DNA of 64,000 bases. Origin: Thermanaerovibrio acidaminovorans DSM 6589. GTDB lineage: Bacteria > Synergistota > Synergistia > Synergistales > Synergistaceae. Shown piece after piece: positions 16,415 through 26,876 of the stretch. A model generated the notes under the pieces. That model did not search any database. It saw only the letters and a program-made list of their open reading frames with translations, and was not told the DNA's origin. The stretch spans positions 1,054,001 to 1,118,000 of the forward strand of contig NC_013522.1 in the NCBI RefSeq assembly GCF_000024905.1, in the 5' to 3' direction. A program made the translations under genes and the position numbers. Within the stretch, counting starts at the first letter, position 1. Each line of letters begins with the position of its first letter.

Positions 16415-17257
16415 CTACAGTTTCTCAAGCCTTTCTATCAATTCCCGGATCAACCAGTCAGGGGTGCTACCCCCAGCCGCCAACCCGATGGAACCCTTGT
16501 CCGCCAGCCACCCGTAATCCAGCTCGTCAGGATGCTCTATCCACACCGCCTGGGCCCCCGACTCTAGGGCTATCTGATACAGCTTCCGGGTGTTAGCGCT
16601 GTTCCTGCCACCCATCACCACTATGCCCTGAACGGAGGACGCAAGTTCACATACCGCCCTCTGTCTCTCAAGGGTGGCGCTACAGATCGTATTATACACT
16701 CTAACTTCGGGAACGATACCCACCAAGGCCTTAACAACGTCGAAAAAAACCTCCAGTTTCTGGGTGGTCTGACTCAGGACTCCCACCTTCTGGAACCTGT
16801 GCCCGTCCAGGACCTCCTCAAGCCGCCCCCGGTGGGGCACCACCGCGGCGAAACCGTTGACGAAGCCCAGGATCCCCTTAACCTCCGGATGCTCCCCGTC
16901 GCCCACGATCAGCACCGGGTAGCCCTCATCCGATAGGACCATGGCCCTCTCCTGGGCCTTCCTCACGAAGGGACAGGTACCGTCTATCACCTCGCCGCAG
17001 CGTCTCAACGCCTCCCGGAAGACCTGGGGGCTCACCCCGTGGGCCCGGATAAATAGGGTCACCCCCGGGGGAACCTGATCTATCTCGTCCACCACCACCA
17101 ACCCCTTGGCCTTCAGCCGCTCCACCTCCTGGGGATTGTGAATAGGGCTGCCAAGGGAGTAGACCCGCCCCCTCTCCTCCAGGGTGGCCTCCAGGGCCTC
17201 TATGGCCCTTCTAACCCCAAAACAGAGCCCCGTGGGACTCGCCACCAGGACCTTCAC
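16415..17257 (-). CDS. ispH: 4-hydroxy-3-methylbut-2-enyl diphosphate reductase
   Basis: Last step of the MEP isoprenoid pathway, giving IPP and DMAPP. The three cysteines for the iron-sulfur cluster are in GLCFGVRRAI (about residue 12), DGTCPFV (about 96) and NTICSAT (about 190), and AHGVSP holds a substrate His. The true start is the GTG at 17257: its TGA-overlapping GTGA joins it to miaA and GGGAGGGG lies five bases upstream. That gives 280 aa, a normal length. The long open extension upstream is a shadow of miaA. Confidence 0.95.
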   Translation of the reverse strand: MKVLVASPTGLCFGVRRAIEALEATLEERGRVYSLGSPIHNPQEVERLKAKGLVVVDEIDQVPPGVTLFIRAHGVSPQVFREALRRCGEVIDGTCPFVRKAQERAMVLSDEGYPVLIVGDGEHPEVKGILGFVNGFAAVVPHRGRLEEVLDGHRFQKVGVLSQTTQKLEVFFDVVKALVGIVPEVRVYNTICSATLERQRAVCELASSVQGIVVMGGRNSANTRKLYQIALESGAQAVWIEHPDELDYGWLADKGSIGLAAGGSTPDWLIRELIERLEKL

Positions 17258-18201
17258 TCTGACCCCTCCCACAGCTCCTCGAGACGACGGACCACCGATT
17301 CGAGCACTTGGGATACCTCCATCTCGGACAGGTCGTACCACTCGCAGGGGGAGAACCGCCTGAACCAGGTCATCTGCCGCCGGGAGAAGGCCTTGGTTCG
17401 CCTCACGTCCAGCTCCATGGCCTCCTCTAGGGTCACCTCCCCCTTGGCCCAGGCCACCAGCTCCCTGTAGCCAAAACCCTGCATGGACGGCATGTGCTCC
17501 GGGAAGCCGTTCTCCAGAAGCCACATTACCTCCTCCGGATAGCCAGAGGAGAACTGGATCCGAACCCTCTGGGCTATCCGATCGTACAGCTCCCCCCGGG
17601 GCCTGGTAAGCCCCACGTAGAACATCCGGATCCCCCCTCCAGCCGGCGGACTGTTCCTGTACCACCAGGTGGGGGGCTTGCCGCTCTGACGGTATATCTC
17701 AAGGGCCCGGGCTATCCGGTGTGCGTCGTTGGGATCTATCCTTCGGGCGGACTCGGGGTCCACCTCCATTAGCTCCCGGTGCATGGCCAGGCGGCCCTTG
17801 ACTGACATCTCCTCCTCTATCCGCCGCCGGATGGCCCGGTCGGTGGGGAGGTCCGACAACAGTCCCCCCTCCAGGGCCTTGAAGTAGAAGGGGGTACCCC
17901 CCACCAGGATGGGCACCCTGCCCCGGTTGGTTATCCTCTCGATCGCCCCGTTGGCGGAACGAACAAAATCCGCCACGGAGAAGACCTCGTCCGGGTCCGC
18001 CACGTCTATGCAGTGGTGGATCACCCGCCTCCTCACCTGGGCGGAGACCTTATCGGTGCCCACGTCCAGGTAGCGGTATATCTGCCTGGAGTCCACGGAG
18101 ATGATCTCCCCGCCCAGGGCCTCCGCCAACATGAGGCTGAAGTCCGTCTTCCCCACCGCGGTGGGACCTATTATGGCCGGCAAAGGAACTGGGGTTCTCA
18201 A
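17254..18201 (-). CDS. miaA: tRNA dimethylallyltransferase
   Basis: Adds dimethylallyl to A37 of UNN-reading tRNAs, consuming the DMAPP that IspH makes next door. The P-loop GPTAVGKTDFS is near residue 12, DSRQIYRYLDVGTDK (about 38) is the DSxQ motif, and GGTPFYFKAL is present. The TTG at 18201 has GGGAGG seven bases upstream (315 aa); a TTG at 18216 also opens the frame but overlaps mutL without a ribosome site. The stop overlaps ispH by four bases. Confidence 0.95.
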   Translation of the reverse strand: MRTPVPLPAIIGPTAVGKTDFSLMLAEALGGEIISVDSRQIYRYLDVGTDKVSAQVRRRVIHHCIDVADPDEVFSVADFVRSANGAIERITNRGRVPILVGGTPFYFKALEGGLLSDLPTDRAIRRRIEEEMSVKGRLAMHRELMEVDPESARRIDPNDAHRIARALEIYRQSGKPPTWWYRNSPPAGGGIRMFYVGLTRPRGELYDRIAQRVRIQFSSGYPEEVMWLLENGFPEHMPSMQGFGYRELVAWAKGEVTLEEAMELDVRRTKAFSRRQMTWFRRFSPCEWYDLSEMEVSQVLESVVRRLEELWEGSE

Positions 18202-18205
18202 TGGC

Positions 18206-19888
18206 CTACCTCCCAAGCCTAGATTCTATGTCCTCCCAGGGGAGGACGAAGAAGGTGGACCTGCCATGGGGGCAGGCCTGGGGGACCGAGCAACGGAGGA
18301 GCTCCTCGAAGAGCCTCCTGGCCCCATCCCGATCCAGCGAATCCCCCAGCTTCATGGACCGCCTGCACGCCCTGCTGGCCATCCTCTCCAGCAGCTTGAC
18401 CTGGCGGCCCGATCCCTCCTCCTGGTCCCCCCCGGAGGAGCACCATCGGAGCCACTCCATGGGGGACACGTCGAAGGAGGACAGGTGCTGGGGTATCCCC
18501 ACCATCCGCATGGCCCCACTGCCCTCTCGATCGAACCGGAAACCGAGATCCTCCAGCGGCCCCCAAAGCCCCTCCAGCGACATGGCAAGCCCCTCGGGGA
18601 TCTCCACCGGGAAGGCCAAAACCTGGGTGCCCCCCTGGGATCCCCGGACTATCTTCTCGTAGGTTATCCTCTCCTCCGCCGCATGGGGATCCAGGAATAT
18701 GACCCCTCGGGGGAACTCGTAGATGAGATACCCCCTGCCAGCCTCCCCCACGTACCTCACCTGGCTCACCATCTCCGCCAGGGGGGACCCGACAACAAGC
18801 CTCTTAGCCGGATCTTGGGGGCCCCCAAAGGATGGCCCATCCAACCGGGGCATCCGGTCCTCCACCGACGGCGACTTCACCTGCGGCGGCTCATCCCGCC
18901 GATCCCTCGCCGGAGGGATCGGCTGCCCGGGTGGTCCGTCCAATCCTAAACCTCCCCCTATCACCGACAGGGCCCCCCGATGGACCAGGGAGAAGACGTC
19001 CCGGGGGCGCTTGAACCGGACCTCCGACTTGGTGGGGTGGACGTTAACGTCCACCTCCTCCGGCGGGACCACGAGGAACACCACCCAGTCCCCTCCCAAG
19101 GTCCCCGACGCACCCTGGATCGCCGCCCGAAGGGACGGATCGTGGATCCTCCTTCCGTTTACGAAGAAGCAGAGGTTGCCGCGCCCCTCGCCGGAGCCGC
19201 TCCACAGGAGGTGGCAGCTCAGGCCCTGGTGGTCCATAAACCCCTCCTTGGGATCGCACCCCCATAGGTGGCGCGCCGCATCCCTGGGGCTTTCGAACCC
19301 GGGGGACTCAAAGACCCGCCTCCCGTCGGAGGAGAGCTGGATTCGCCGGTGGAAGTTGACCAGGCTCATCTCCTGAAGGAGCTGGCTTATCCTCCTCACC
19401 TCCGCCGACGGGGACTTAAGGAACTTTCTCCGGGCGGGGAGGTTGAAGAACAGTTCCTCCACCTTCACCACCGTTCCCACTGGGTGGGGGACCCTCTCGT
19501 GCAACACGATCTCCCCACCCTCGGCGATGATCAGCCCTCCCAGCTCCTGGTCCATCCGGCGGCTCCTTATCTCCAGGCGGCTCACCGCGCAGATGCTGGC
19601 CAGGGCCTCCCCCCGGAATCCCAGGGACCTTATGCCGTAAAGGTCGTCCACGGACCGGATCTTGCTGGTGGCGTGCCTGGTGAGGGCCAGAGGCAGGTCC
19701 TCGAAGGGGATCCCCGATCCGTCGTCCTCCACGGTGATGGAGGTCTTCCCCCCCTGGGAAAGAGCCACCGACACCCTCTTGGCTCCCGCGTCCAGGGAGT
19801 TCTCCAGGAGCTCCTTAACCACCGAGAGGGGCCTCTCTATGACCTCCCCGGCGGCGATCTTCTCCCTGACCTCCGGGGGCAGTTCCAA
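18206..19888 (-). CDS. mutL: DNA mismatch repair protein MutL
   Basis: GHKL-family ATPase linking MutS to downstream repair. The N-terminal ATPase is complete: EKIAAGEVIERP, ELLENSLDAGA, DDGSGI, TRHATSKI and GFRGEALASI. The DQHAxxER-type motif near the C-terminal domain reads DPHAAEERITYEKI, and the CPHGR motif near the end suggests the endonuclease-type C-terminal domain; the metal motif could not be confirmed. No ATG, GTG or TTG gives the full N-terminus: the TTG at 19888 (560 aa, used here) loses about four conserved residues, while an ATA at 19900 would restore them. Confidence 0.93.
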   Translation of the reverse strand: MELPPEVREKIAAGEVIERPLSVVKELLENSLDAGAKRVSVALSQGGKTSITVEDDGSGIPFEDLPLALTRHATSKIRSVDDLYGIRSLGFRGEALASICAVSRLEIRSRRMDQELGGLIIAEGGEIVLHERVPHPVGTVVKVEELFFNLPARRKFLKSPSAEVRRISQLLQEMSLVNFHRRIQLSSDGRRVFESPGFESPRDAARHLWGCDPKEGFMDHQGLSCHLLWSGSGEGRGNLCFFVNGRRIHDPSLRAAIQGASGTLGGDWVVFLVVPPEEVDVNVHPTKSEVRFKRPRDVFSLVHRGALSVIGGGLGLDGPPGQPIPPARDRRDEPPQVKSPSVEDRMPRLDGPSFGGPQDPAKRLVVGSPLAEMVSQVRYVGEAGRGYLIYEFPRGVIFLDPHAAEERITYEKIVRGSQGGTQVLAFPVEIPEGLAMSLEGLWGPLEDLGFRFDREGSGAMRMVGIPQHLSSFDVSPMEWLRWCSSGGDQEEGSGRQVKLLERMASRACRRSMKLGDSLDRDGARRLFEELLRCSVPQACPHGRSTFFVLPWEDIESRLGR

Positions 19889-19896
19889 TATCCTTC

Positions 19897-22452
19897 CTAT
19901 GCCCGTCCACCTCTCAGTATCTCCACCGCCCGCTTGTGGAGATCGTATATCCGCTCCATGCACTGAAGCGGGGTCATGTTGTCCGGGTCGCAGGCAGCCA
20001 GCTCCTCCAGGATGCCGTCCACCCCGGGGTCGAAGAGGGAGGTCTGTCTGACCATCCCCTTCCCAGCGGCCCCCTCCACATCCCTCCTCCTTCGGCCCTC
20101 GAAGAGCTCCAGGAGCTCCCTCGAGCGCCTCAGGACCGCCTCGGGCAGGCCCGCCAGCTTGGCCACCTCCACCCCGTAGGACCTGTCCGCCGGGCGGGGC
20201 ACCACATGGTGGAGGAAAACCACCCCCCTAGGCGTCTCCTTGACCGCCACACTCCAGTTGCTAACCCCCGGAAGCCGCTCCGCCAGGGACGTGAGCTCGT
20301 GATAGTGGGTTGCGAAGAGCACCTTGGGGGCCAGATCGGACCTCTCGTGAAGGTACTCCATAACCGCCCAGGCGATGCTCATCCCGTCGTCGGTGGAGGT
20401 CCCCCTCCCTATCTCGTCCAGGATCACCAGGCTCCGGCCGGTGAGGCCGTTCAATATCTGGGCGGTCTCCACCATCTCCACCATGAAGGTGCTCTGCCCC
20501 CGGGCCAGGTCGTCCCGGGCCCCTATGCGGGTGTATATCCGGTTGAAACACCCCACCCTGGCGTGGCTGGCGGGGACGAAGGATCCCATCTGGGCCATGA
20601 TGACCAGCAGGGCCCCCATCCTCAGATAGGTGGACTTGCCCGCCATGTTGGGCCCGGTGAGCAGGATCATCCTCCGGCTCCCCGAGTCCAGGTGCATGTG
20701 ATTGGGGGTGAAAGGCTCCGGGGCCATGGCCACCTCCACCACCGGATGCCGCCCGTCCCGTATGACCAGCTCATCCCCCAGGTCCACCTGGGGCCTCACG
20801 TATCCCCTCTGAAAGGCCGCCTCCCCCAGGCTGAAGAGGCAGTCCAGCTCTCCTACCCTTCGGGCCAGGCGCTGAAGCTCCCCGGTGAGCGACAAGAGCT
20901 CCGCCAGGACCCGCTCCCACACGGCCCTCTCCCGGCTCATCACCGCCTCGGAGGCCCGGGCCATCTTGGCTTCGAACTCCTTCAGCTCCGGGGTTACAAA
21001 CCTCTCGGCGTTAACCAGGGTCTGGCGCCGCTCGTAGTCCTCCGGAACCCGGTCCGCGTTCGACCGGCTGACCTCTATGTAGTAGCCGAAGACTTTGTTG
21101 TACCGGACCTTGAGCCCCCTTATGCCGGTCCTGTCCCTCTCCCTCTCCTCGAAGGACGACAGCCATCCCTCGTGTCCCCCCAGGAAGGACCTGAGCTCGT
21201 CCAACTCGGGATCGAAGCCCCCCCTTATGACCCCCCCGTCGGATACGTCCCTGGGGGGCCGGTCCTCTATGGCCTTAGCCAGCGTCTCCCCCAGGGCCAG
21301 GACCCTCGGGGAGAGATCGAGATGCCAGGCCTTAGGGGTCCGGCGGGTGAGCTCCTCAACCCTGGGGAGGGCGGACAGGAAGTCCCTGCAGAGGGCCGCA
21401 TCCTTGGGCCCGCCGGTGCCCAGGTGTAGCCTGGACAGGGCCCTCTCCACGTCGCCAACGGAGGAGAGCGCCTCCCCCAGGGCCCGGGCCCCATCCCGGT
21501 CCTTGACGAAGAACTCCACCCCGTCCAGCCGGAGGTTTATCTCTTCCGGATCGTTCAGGGGATGCAGGATCCACTCCCTCAGGACCCGCCTCCCCAAGGG
21601 GGTCTTGCAGAAGTTGAGCACCCCCAGCAACGACGCCCCCTTGGGCTCAACCAGGTCCAGGTTCCGCTGGGAGGTGAGATCCAGCATGAGCCCCCTGCCG
21701 GTAGATATGCGTCGCAAGGGCCTCAGATGGCTCAGCTCCCTGAACTGGGTCTCCTCCGCGTACCGGAGGACCGCCCCCGCGGCCCCCAGGGCGTGATCCT
21801 CCGGATGGAACCCCAGTCCTTCCAGGGTCGACAGGCCAAACCTCTTGAGCAGCAACCCGTGGGCTCCCCTGGGGGAGAACAGGTCCACCTCCCGCTCCAC
21901 CCACCGCCACGGGAAGTCCTCGGGCACCTTGCCCTTGGGGAGCAGGACCTCCGTGGGAAAGTAGGAGGACAGGACCCCCTGGACCTCCCCGGAGGGGACG
22001 GTCCCAGCCTCGAAGAGGCCGGTGGAGAGGGAGAGGACCGCCAGGTCCCATGCCTCTCCCCGGGGGACGCAGGCCACCAGGTGGACGTCCCCACCCCCCT
22101 CGGAGGGGACGAAGGTGCCGGGGGTCACCAGCCGGACCACCCGCCTCTGGACCAACGTCCGACCGTCGGGCTCCGAGACCTGCTCGCATATGGCCACCTT
22201 CTTGCCCAGCTCCACCAGCCGGGACAGGTACTGCTCCACCGCGTGGTAGGGAACCCCCGCCATGGGGATGGCCCTCTCGGGATCTCGGGCAGTGAGCGCT
22301 ATGTCCAGTAGGGCTGACGCCTCCTTGGCGTCGTCGAAGAACAGCTCGTAGAAGTCCCCCATCCGGAAGAAGAGTAGGTAGTCCGGATACCGCTCCTTCC
22401 AGTGGAGGTACTGCTCCAGCATGGGTGTTACCTTCACTCCCTTGGGAAGCAA
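19897..22452 (-). CDS. mutS: DNA mismatch repair protein MutS
   Basis: Recognises mismatches as a dimer and hydrolyses ATP. The mismatch-binding Phe-x-Glu is in [11 protein letters not shown] (about residue 33), the Walker A is [14 protein letters not shown] (about 605), then [12 protein letters not shown] (Walker B) and ATHYHEL. It has 851 aa, typical of MutS1. The TTG start follows the ruvX stop with no gap, with AGGAGGGGG six bases upstream. The mutS-mutL-miaA order is widely conserved and supports one transcript. Confidence 0.97.
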   Translation of the reverse strand: MLPKGVKVTPMLEQYLHWKERYPDYLLFFRMGDFYELFFDDAKEASALLDIALTARDPERAIPMAGVPYHAVEQYLSRLVELGKKVAICEQVSEPDGRTLVQRRVVRLVTPGTFVPSEGGGDVHLVACVPRGEAWDLAVLSLSTGLFEAGTVPSGEVQGVLSSYFPTEVLLPKGKVPEDFPWRWVEREVDLFSPRGAHGLLLKRFGLSTLEGLGFHPEDHALGAAGAVLRYAEETQFRELSHLRPLRRISTGRGLMLDLTSQRNLDLVEPKGASLLGVLNFCKTPLGRRVLREWILHPLNDPEEINLRLDGVEFFVKDRDGARALGEALSSVGDVERALSRLHLGTGGPKDAALCRDFLSALPRVEELTRRTPKAWHLDLSPRVLALGETLAKAIEDRPPRDVSDGGVIRGGFDPELDELRSFLGGHEGWLSSFEERERDRTGIRGLKVRYNKVFGYYIEVSRSNADRVPEDYERRQTLVNAERFVTPELKEFEAKMARASEAVMSRERAVWERVLAELLSLTGELQRLARRVGELDCLFSLGEAAFQRGYVRPQVDLGDELVIRDGRHPVVEVAMAPEPFTPNHMHLDSGSRRMILLTGPNMAGKSTYLRMGALLVIMAQMGSFVPASHARVGCFNRIYTRIGARDDLARGQSTFMVEMVETAQILNGLTGRSLVILDEIGRGTSTDDGMSIAWAVMEYLHERSDLAPKVLFATHYHELTSLAERLPGVSNWSVAVKETPRGVVFLHHVVPRPADRSYGVEVAKLAGLPEAVLRRSRELLELFEGRRRRDVEGAAGKGMVRQTSLFDPGVDGILEELAACDPDNMTPLQCMERIYDLHKRAVEILRGGRA

Positions 22453-22869
22453 CTAGGACCCCCTCCTGGAGTTCAGGTAATCCTGAAGCATGAGCGCCGC
22501 CGCCACCTTGTCCACTTTCCCCTTCCTCTTCTCCCGCCGGACGTCCCCCTCCAGCAGAAACCGCTGGGCTATAGAGGTGGTGAACCTCTCGTCCACCGTG
22601 ACGATCTCCACCTGCTGGACCACCGCCTTGAGCTCCTCCAACCAGCCCATGACCCGCTGGACCTCGGGACCGGAGCTCCCATCGGTCCTTATGGGCAGCC
22701 CCACCACGATCAGGGTCACCGAGTTCCTCTCCACCAGCTCCTTAACCTTGAGGGGCCAGCCCTCCTCCATCTTGAGGACCTCCAGGGGGGAGGCGAAGGA
22801 GCGAGAGGGGTCGCTCAGGGCGACCCCTATCCTTACCTCCCCAAGGTCCAGGGCCATTACCCTTCCCAT
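22453..22869 (-). CDS. ruvX: Holliday junction resolvase-like YqgF/RuvX
   Basis: RNase H-fold nuclease family; in E. coli it acts in 16S rRNA 5'-end processing and is often annotated as a junction resolvase. ALDLGEVRIGVALSDP (about residues 6-21) carries the first catalytic Asp, VVGLPIRTDGSSG and VDERFTT the others, and KVDKVAAALMLQDYL the last. 138 aa is standard. The ATG at 22869 is preferred because MGRVMALDLG fits the family; its Shine-Dalgarno is weak. It sits 13 bases after alaS, as in many bacteria. Confidence 0.92.
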   Translation of the reverse strand: MGRVMALDLGEVRIGVALSDPSRSFASPLEVLKMEEGWPLKVKELVERNSVTLIVVGLPIRTDGSSGPEVQRVMGWLEELKAVVQQVEIVTVDERFTTSIAQRFLLEGDVRREKRKGKVDKVAAALMLQDYLNSRRGS

Positions 22870-22882
22870 GGAGGAATCCATA

Positions 22883-25531
22883 TCAGCTGACCATCTCCGA
22901 CACCAGCTGAGAAACCTGCTCCTCCATGGAGCGGAGGAGCCCCTCCATGCGATCGGTCCACTCACCACCCCCCTGGGCGGTGTTGGCCTTGCCCCCCGCA
23001 TTGAAGCCCCAAAGGGCGCCCAGGGACTTTATGAGGGATCCCGCCTTGACCCCCTTGGACACCGCCCCATCGGAGCACATGACGATCACCATGAACTTGC
23101 CACCGTTCCTTGATATCAGCACACAGACCGAATCGGGATACATCTCCCGGACCGAATCCCCCATGGCCCGGAGCTCATCGGGGGAGGAGTCCTCGGTCAG
23201 GAAGGAGAGCACCTTGATGCCCTTCACCTCCTGAGGGGCCTCCAGGGCCCTCTTCAGCCCCTCGGACTTGACCTGCAGCCTCAGCTGCCTCAGCTCCCTC
23301 TCCAGGGACTTGACCTCCCTCATGAGGTCCATTATCCGGTCCCTAACCGTCTCGGCCTCAACCCCCAGGGCGGAGGATGCACCCTTGACCACCTCTGCGG
23401 CCCTCCGGTAGGCCTCCAAGGAGGCCAGACCGGCGGTGGCGGTTATGCGCCTGAGGCCGGAGCCGATGCCCTCCTCCCGCTGGATCTTGAACAGGCCTAT
23501 CTGACCCGAGGAGGAAACGTGGGTGCCGCCGCACAGCTCGGTGGAGAAGCCCTCCACCGATACCACCCGGACCACCTGGCCGTACTTCTCATCGAACAGG
23601 GCCTTGGCCCCCATCTCCCGGGCAGAGTCCATGGAGGTCTCCAAAGTGGTGACCCGCCGGTCCTCCAGTATCACCTGGTTCACCAGGTCCTCCACCCGAG
23701 CGATCTCCTCATCGGAGAGGGGGGAGAAGTGGTTGAAGTCGAACCGGAAGAACCCATCCCCCACCCAGGATCCGCTCTGCCTTACGTGCCCCCCAAGTAC
23801 CCTTCCCAGGGCCTCGTGGAGGATGTGGGTGGCGGTGTGGTGGCGCCTTATGTGCCACCGCCTCTCCCCGTCAACCCGGCAGAAAACCCTCTGCCCAACC
23901 CGCAGCTCCCCCTGGACCAGGGTGGCCAAATGGGATGTCAGGCCGTCCATGGGGCACTGGGCGTCCTCTACCTGGGCCAGCCCACCGTCCCAGCGGATCT
24001 CTCCCCTGTCGCCCACCTGGCCCCCCTTCTCGCCGTAGAAGGGGGTCACATCCAGGAAGACCTCCACCCGGTCCCCCTCCCGGGCGGACTGGATCATCTC
24101 CCCTTCCCTCACCAGGGCCACCACCCGGGCCTCCCCCTCCTCGGAGTCGTAGCCGATGAAACGGATTCTGCCCGCCTTGAGCACATCGGAGTAGACGGTC
24201 CTGGTCACCGCCGCGGAGGCGTGCTTGCTTCCCGACCGGGCCAACTCCCGCTGCCTCTCCATGGCCCGCTCGAAGGCCTCGATGTCCACCGACAGCCCCT
24301 GCTCCTGGCACATCTCGGAGGTGAGCTCCAGGGGAAAGCCGTAGGTATCGTAAAGCTCGAAGGCCACCTCTCCGGGGAAAACCGAAAGCCCCCGGGACCT
24401 GACCCGGCGCACCTCCTCCTCCAGGAGGGCGGACCCCTGCTCCAGGGTCCTGAGGAACCGGGACTCCTCCAGCTCCAGCACCTGATTTATGGTGGACCTG
24501 TGCTCCACCAGCTCCCCGTAGTGCCCACCCATCACCTGCTCCACCACCGGGAGCACCTCCAGGAGGAAGGGCCGGTCGATGCCCAGGAGCCTGCCGAACC
24601 TTATGGTGCGGCGGATCAGACGCCGCAGGACGTAGCCGGGCCCCTCGTTGGAGGGCAGAACCCCGTCGGCCACCATGAATGCCGCGGCCCTTATGTGATC
24701 CGATATGACCCTTACCGCCAGATCCCCCTGGGGGGAGGAGCCGTAGGCCACCCCGGATATCTGACAGGCCCGGTCTATTATGGGCTTGAAGAGGTCGGTC
24801 TCGAAGTCGCTCCTAACCCACTGGACCACCGAGGAGAGCCGCTCAAGCCCCATGCCGGTATCGATGTTCTTCCTCGGGAGGGGCGTCAGGTTGCCCGCCT
24901 CATCCCGGTTGTACTGCATGAAGACCAGGTTCCAGACCTCCAGGTACCTGTCGCAGTCGCAGCCAACCCCACAGGAGGGCTTGCCACAGGAGAACTCCGG
25001 TCCCTGATCGTAGATTATCTCCGAGCAGGGACCGCAGGGACCTACCGGCCCGGCAGCCCAGAAGTTGTCCTCCTCCCCCATCCTAAAGATCCTATCCTTG
25101 GGGACCCCCACGGAGCTCATCCAGATGGACTCCGCCTCGTCGTCGTCCCTGAACACGGTGACATAGAGCCTGTCAGGATCCATGCCCACCCGCTGGGTGA
25201 GAAACTCCCAGGCCCAGGGGATCACCTCCGCCTTGAAGTAGTCCCCGAAGCTGAAGTTGCCCAGCATCTCAAAGAAGGTGTGGTGCCTGGCGGTGCGCCC
25301 CACGTTATCGATGTCGTTGGTCCTTATGCACTTCTGCGCGGTGGTAACCCGCCTCTCCTTGGGCTCCTTTATACCCAGGAAGTAGGGTTTGAAGGGAACC
25401 ATGCCGGCTATGGTGAAGAGCAGGGACGGATCGTCGGGGACCAGCGAAGCGCTAGGATACCTAACGCAGCCCTTCTCCTCAAAGAAGGACAGGAACATCT
25501 CCCTCAGTTCGTTTCCGGATCGCCATTTCAA
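22883..25531 (-). CDS. alaS: Alanyl-tRNA synthetase
   Basis: Charges tRNA-Ala and edits mischarged Ser and Gly. The class II catalytic domain is N-terminal (about 1-440), the editing site is RHHTATHILHEALG (about 565) with CGGTH (about 666), and the C-terminal oligomerisation/DHHA1 domain ends near 880. At 882 aa it is full length. The start is a TTG at 25531 with GGGGGTG seven bases upstream; an ATG in another frame two codons on is not used. It is the first gene of the alaS-pdp series; no convincing promoter is visible in the 33 bases before it. Confidence 0.97.
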   Translation of the reverse strand: MKWRSGNELREMFLSFFEEKGCVRYPSASLVPDDPSLLFTIAGMVPFKPYFLGIKEPKERRVTTAQKCIRTNDIDNVGRTARHHTFFEMLGNFSFGDYFKAEVIPWAWEFLTQRVGMDPDRLYVTVFRDDDEAESIWMSSVGVPKDRIFRMGEEDNFWAAGPVGPCGPCSEIIYDQGPEFSCGKPSCGVGCDCDRYLEVWNLVFMQYNRDEAGNLTPLPRKNIDTGMGLERLSSVVQWVRSDFETDLFKPIIDRACQISGVAYGSSPQGDLAVRVISDHIRAAAFMVADGVLPSNEGPGYVLRRLIRRTIRFGRLLGIDRPFLLEVLPVVEQVMGGHYGELVEHRSTINQVLELEESRFLRTLEQGSALLEEEVRRVRSRGLSVFPGEVAFELYDTYGFPLELTSEMCQEQGLSVDIEAFERAMERQRELARSGSKHASAAVTRTVYSDVLKAGRIRFIGYDSEEGEARVVALVREGEMIQSAREGDRVEVFLDVTPFYGEKGGQVGDRGEIRWDGGLAQVEDAQCPMDGLTSHLATLVQGELRVGQRVFCRVDGERRWHIRRHHTATHILHEALGRVLGGHVRQSGSWVGDGFFRFDFNHFSPLSDEEIARVEDLVNQVILEDRRVTTLETSMDSAREMGAKALFDEKYGQVVRVVSVEGFSTELCGGTHVSSSGQIGLFKIQREEGIGSGLRRITATAGLASLEAYRRAAEVVKGASSALGVEAETVRDRIMDLMREVKSLERELRQLRLQVKSEGLKRALEAPQEVKGIKVLSFLTEDSSPDELRAMGDSVREMYPDSVCVLISRNGGKFMVIVMCSDGAVSKGVKAGSLIKSLGALWGFNAGGKANTAQGGGEWTDRMEGLLRSMEEQVSQLVSEMVS

Positions 25532-25564
25532 CTCTAAACACCCCCAAAGACTCTAGATGCCCCG

Positions 25565-26839
25565 TTAGGGGCGCCCCACCAGCTCCAATCGGCTCCGGTG
25601 GGCCCTCTGAACTATCCTCGCCGCGTCAAGATGGGGGAAACATCCCTCCCGGTAGACCACCTGGCCATCGGTCATCACCATGTGAACGTCCGCAGAGGAG
25701 CCCGCGTAGACCAGGTAGCCCAGTAGGGAATCCTCCTGGACCCCCAGATAGTGGGGCTTGCGCAGGTCCACCGCCACCAGGTCCGCGCAGAAGCCATCCC
25801 GGATGAGCCCCGAGCGGTGGAAGCCCATGGCCACTGCCCCGTTTCTGGTGGCCATCTTGAGGGCCTCCGCGGCGGACACCACCGTGGGGTCCCCGGTGAC
25901 CCCCTTGTGGATCAGGGCAGCGCTCCTGACCTCCTGCCACATGTCCAACCGGTTGTTGCTAGCCGCCCCATCAGTGCCAAGCGCCACCCGGACCCCCTTC
26001 CTGGCCATCGCCGGGACAGGGGCGAACCCGCTCCCCAGCTTCATGTTGCTTGAGGGGTTGTGGACCACCGTCACGTTGTCCCGGGCCAGCTGATCCATGT
26101 GCCGCTCCTCGAACCAGACCCCGTGGGCCAGGATCAGCCACCGGGCCTCCATCAGCCCCGTCCGGATCAGCAGGTCCACCGGATCAAACTTGAGCTCGTC
26201 CCGGATGTACCCCACCTCCCAGCGGGTCTCCAGCCAGTGGGTATGTATCCCCACCTGGAGCTCCCGGGCCCTTCTGGCCACCTGGGAGAGGAAGTCCGGG
26301 GAGACCGTGTAGGGCGCGTGAGGGGCCAGGGACCCTATGAACCGGTCCCCCTGGAGCCTTTGGACTAGCCCCACCCCATCCTCCAGCTTGGCCGGGTCGT
26401 CCCCTACCACCCCCCGGGACAGGTTAGCCTTGAGCCCCGCCTTGGTGGCCCCCTCAAGGACCTGATCCATAAAGAAGTACATGTCCGCGAAGGCCACCGT
26501 ACCGGTGGAGATCATCTCCAACGAGGCCAATAAGGTCCCCGCCAGGACGTGTTCGGATCTCATCCTGGCCTCCGCGGGCCATATGCGGTCATTGAGCCAC
26601 TCCATCAGGGGCAGGTCCTCGCCGAACCCCCGCAGCAGGGACATGGCCACATGGGTGTGGGCGTTGAAGAAGCCGGGGATCACCGCGAAGCGCCCTCCCC
26701 CGTCAAGGAGCAGCTCCCCCTCCCCCTCGCCGACCCCGAATGGGCCCCTTATGACCCGATCCTCCACCACCAGATCCCCCCGCACAGGGGAGGTCATCTC
26801 ACAATCCCAAAGGATAACGTCCCTGAGCAGAAACCTCAA
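25565..26839 (-). CDS. mtaD: 5-methylthioadenosine/S-adenosylhomocysteine deaminase
   Basis: Amidohydrolase that deaminates methylthioadenosine and SAH to their inosine forms. Metal ligands are visible in FNAHTHVAMSLLRG (about 58), THWLET, LAHGVWF and LGTDGAASNN (about 290), and APHAPYTVS and HNPSSNMKLGSG are family hallmarks. The TTG at 26839, six bases after GGGGGTG, gives 424 aa; a GTG at 26860 has no ribosome site. Adjacent ahcY and mtnA support MTA/SAH rather than guanine or chlorohydrolase activity. Confidence 0.9.
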   Translation of the reverse strand: MRFLLRDVILWDCEMTSPVRGDLVVEDRVIRGPFGVGEGEGELLLDGGGRFAVIPGFFNAHTHVAMSLLRGFGEDLPLMEWLNDRIWPAEARMRSEHVLAGTLLASLEMISTGTVAFADMYFFMDQVLEGATKAGLKANLSRGVVGDDPAKLEDGVGLVQRLQGDRFIGSLAPHAPYTVSPDFLSQVARRARELQVGIHTHWLETRWEVGYIRDELKFDPVDLLIRTGLMEARWLILAHGVWFEERHMDQLARDNVTVVHNPSSNMKLGSGFAPVPAMARKGVRVALGTDGAASNNRLDMWQEVRSAALIHKGVTGDPTVVSAAEALKMATRNGAVAMGFHRSGLIRDGFCADLVAVDLRKPHYLGVQEDSLLGYLVYAGSSADVHMVMTDGQVVYREGCFPHLDAARIVQRAHRSRLELVGRP

Positions 26840-26876
26840 CAGATCACCCCCGGATGGCACTCATTAGTCAAGTTCA

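Noticed and set aside
25560-25580. GGGGCGCCCC palindrome at the end of mtaD as a terminator
   Set aside because: It is inside the last codons, has no loop and no T tract.
22883-26839. T-box or other riboswitch ahead of alaS, glyQ or cysS
   Set aside because: The spaces before these genes are 30-100 bases, too short for a T-box, and contain no specifier-loop or T-box sequence.
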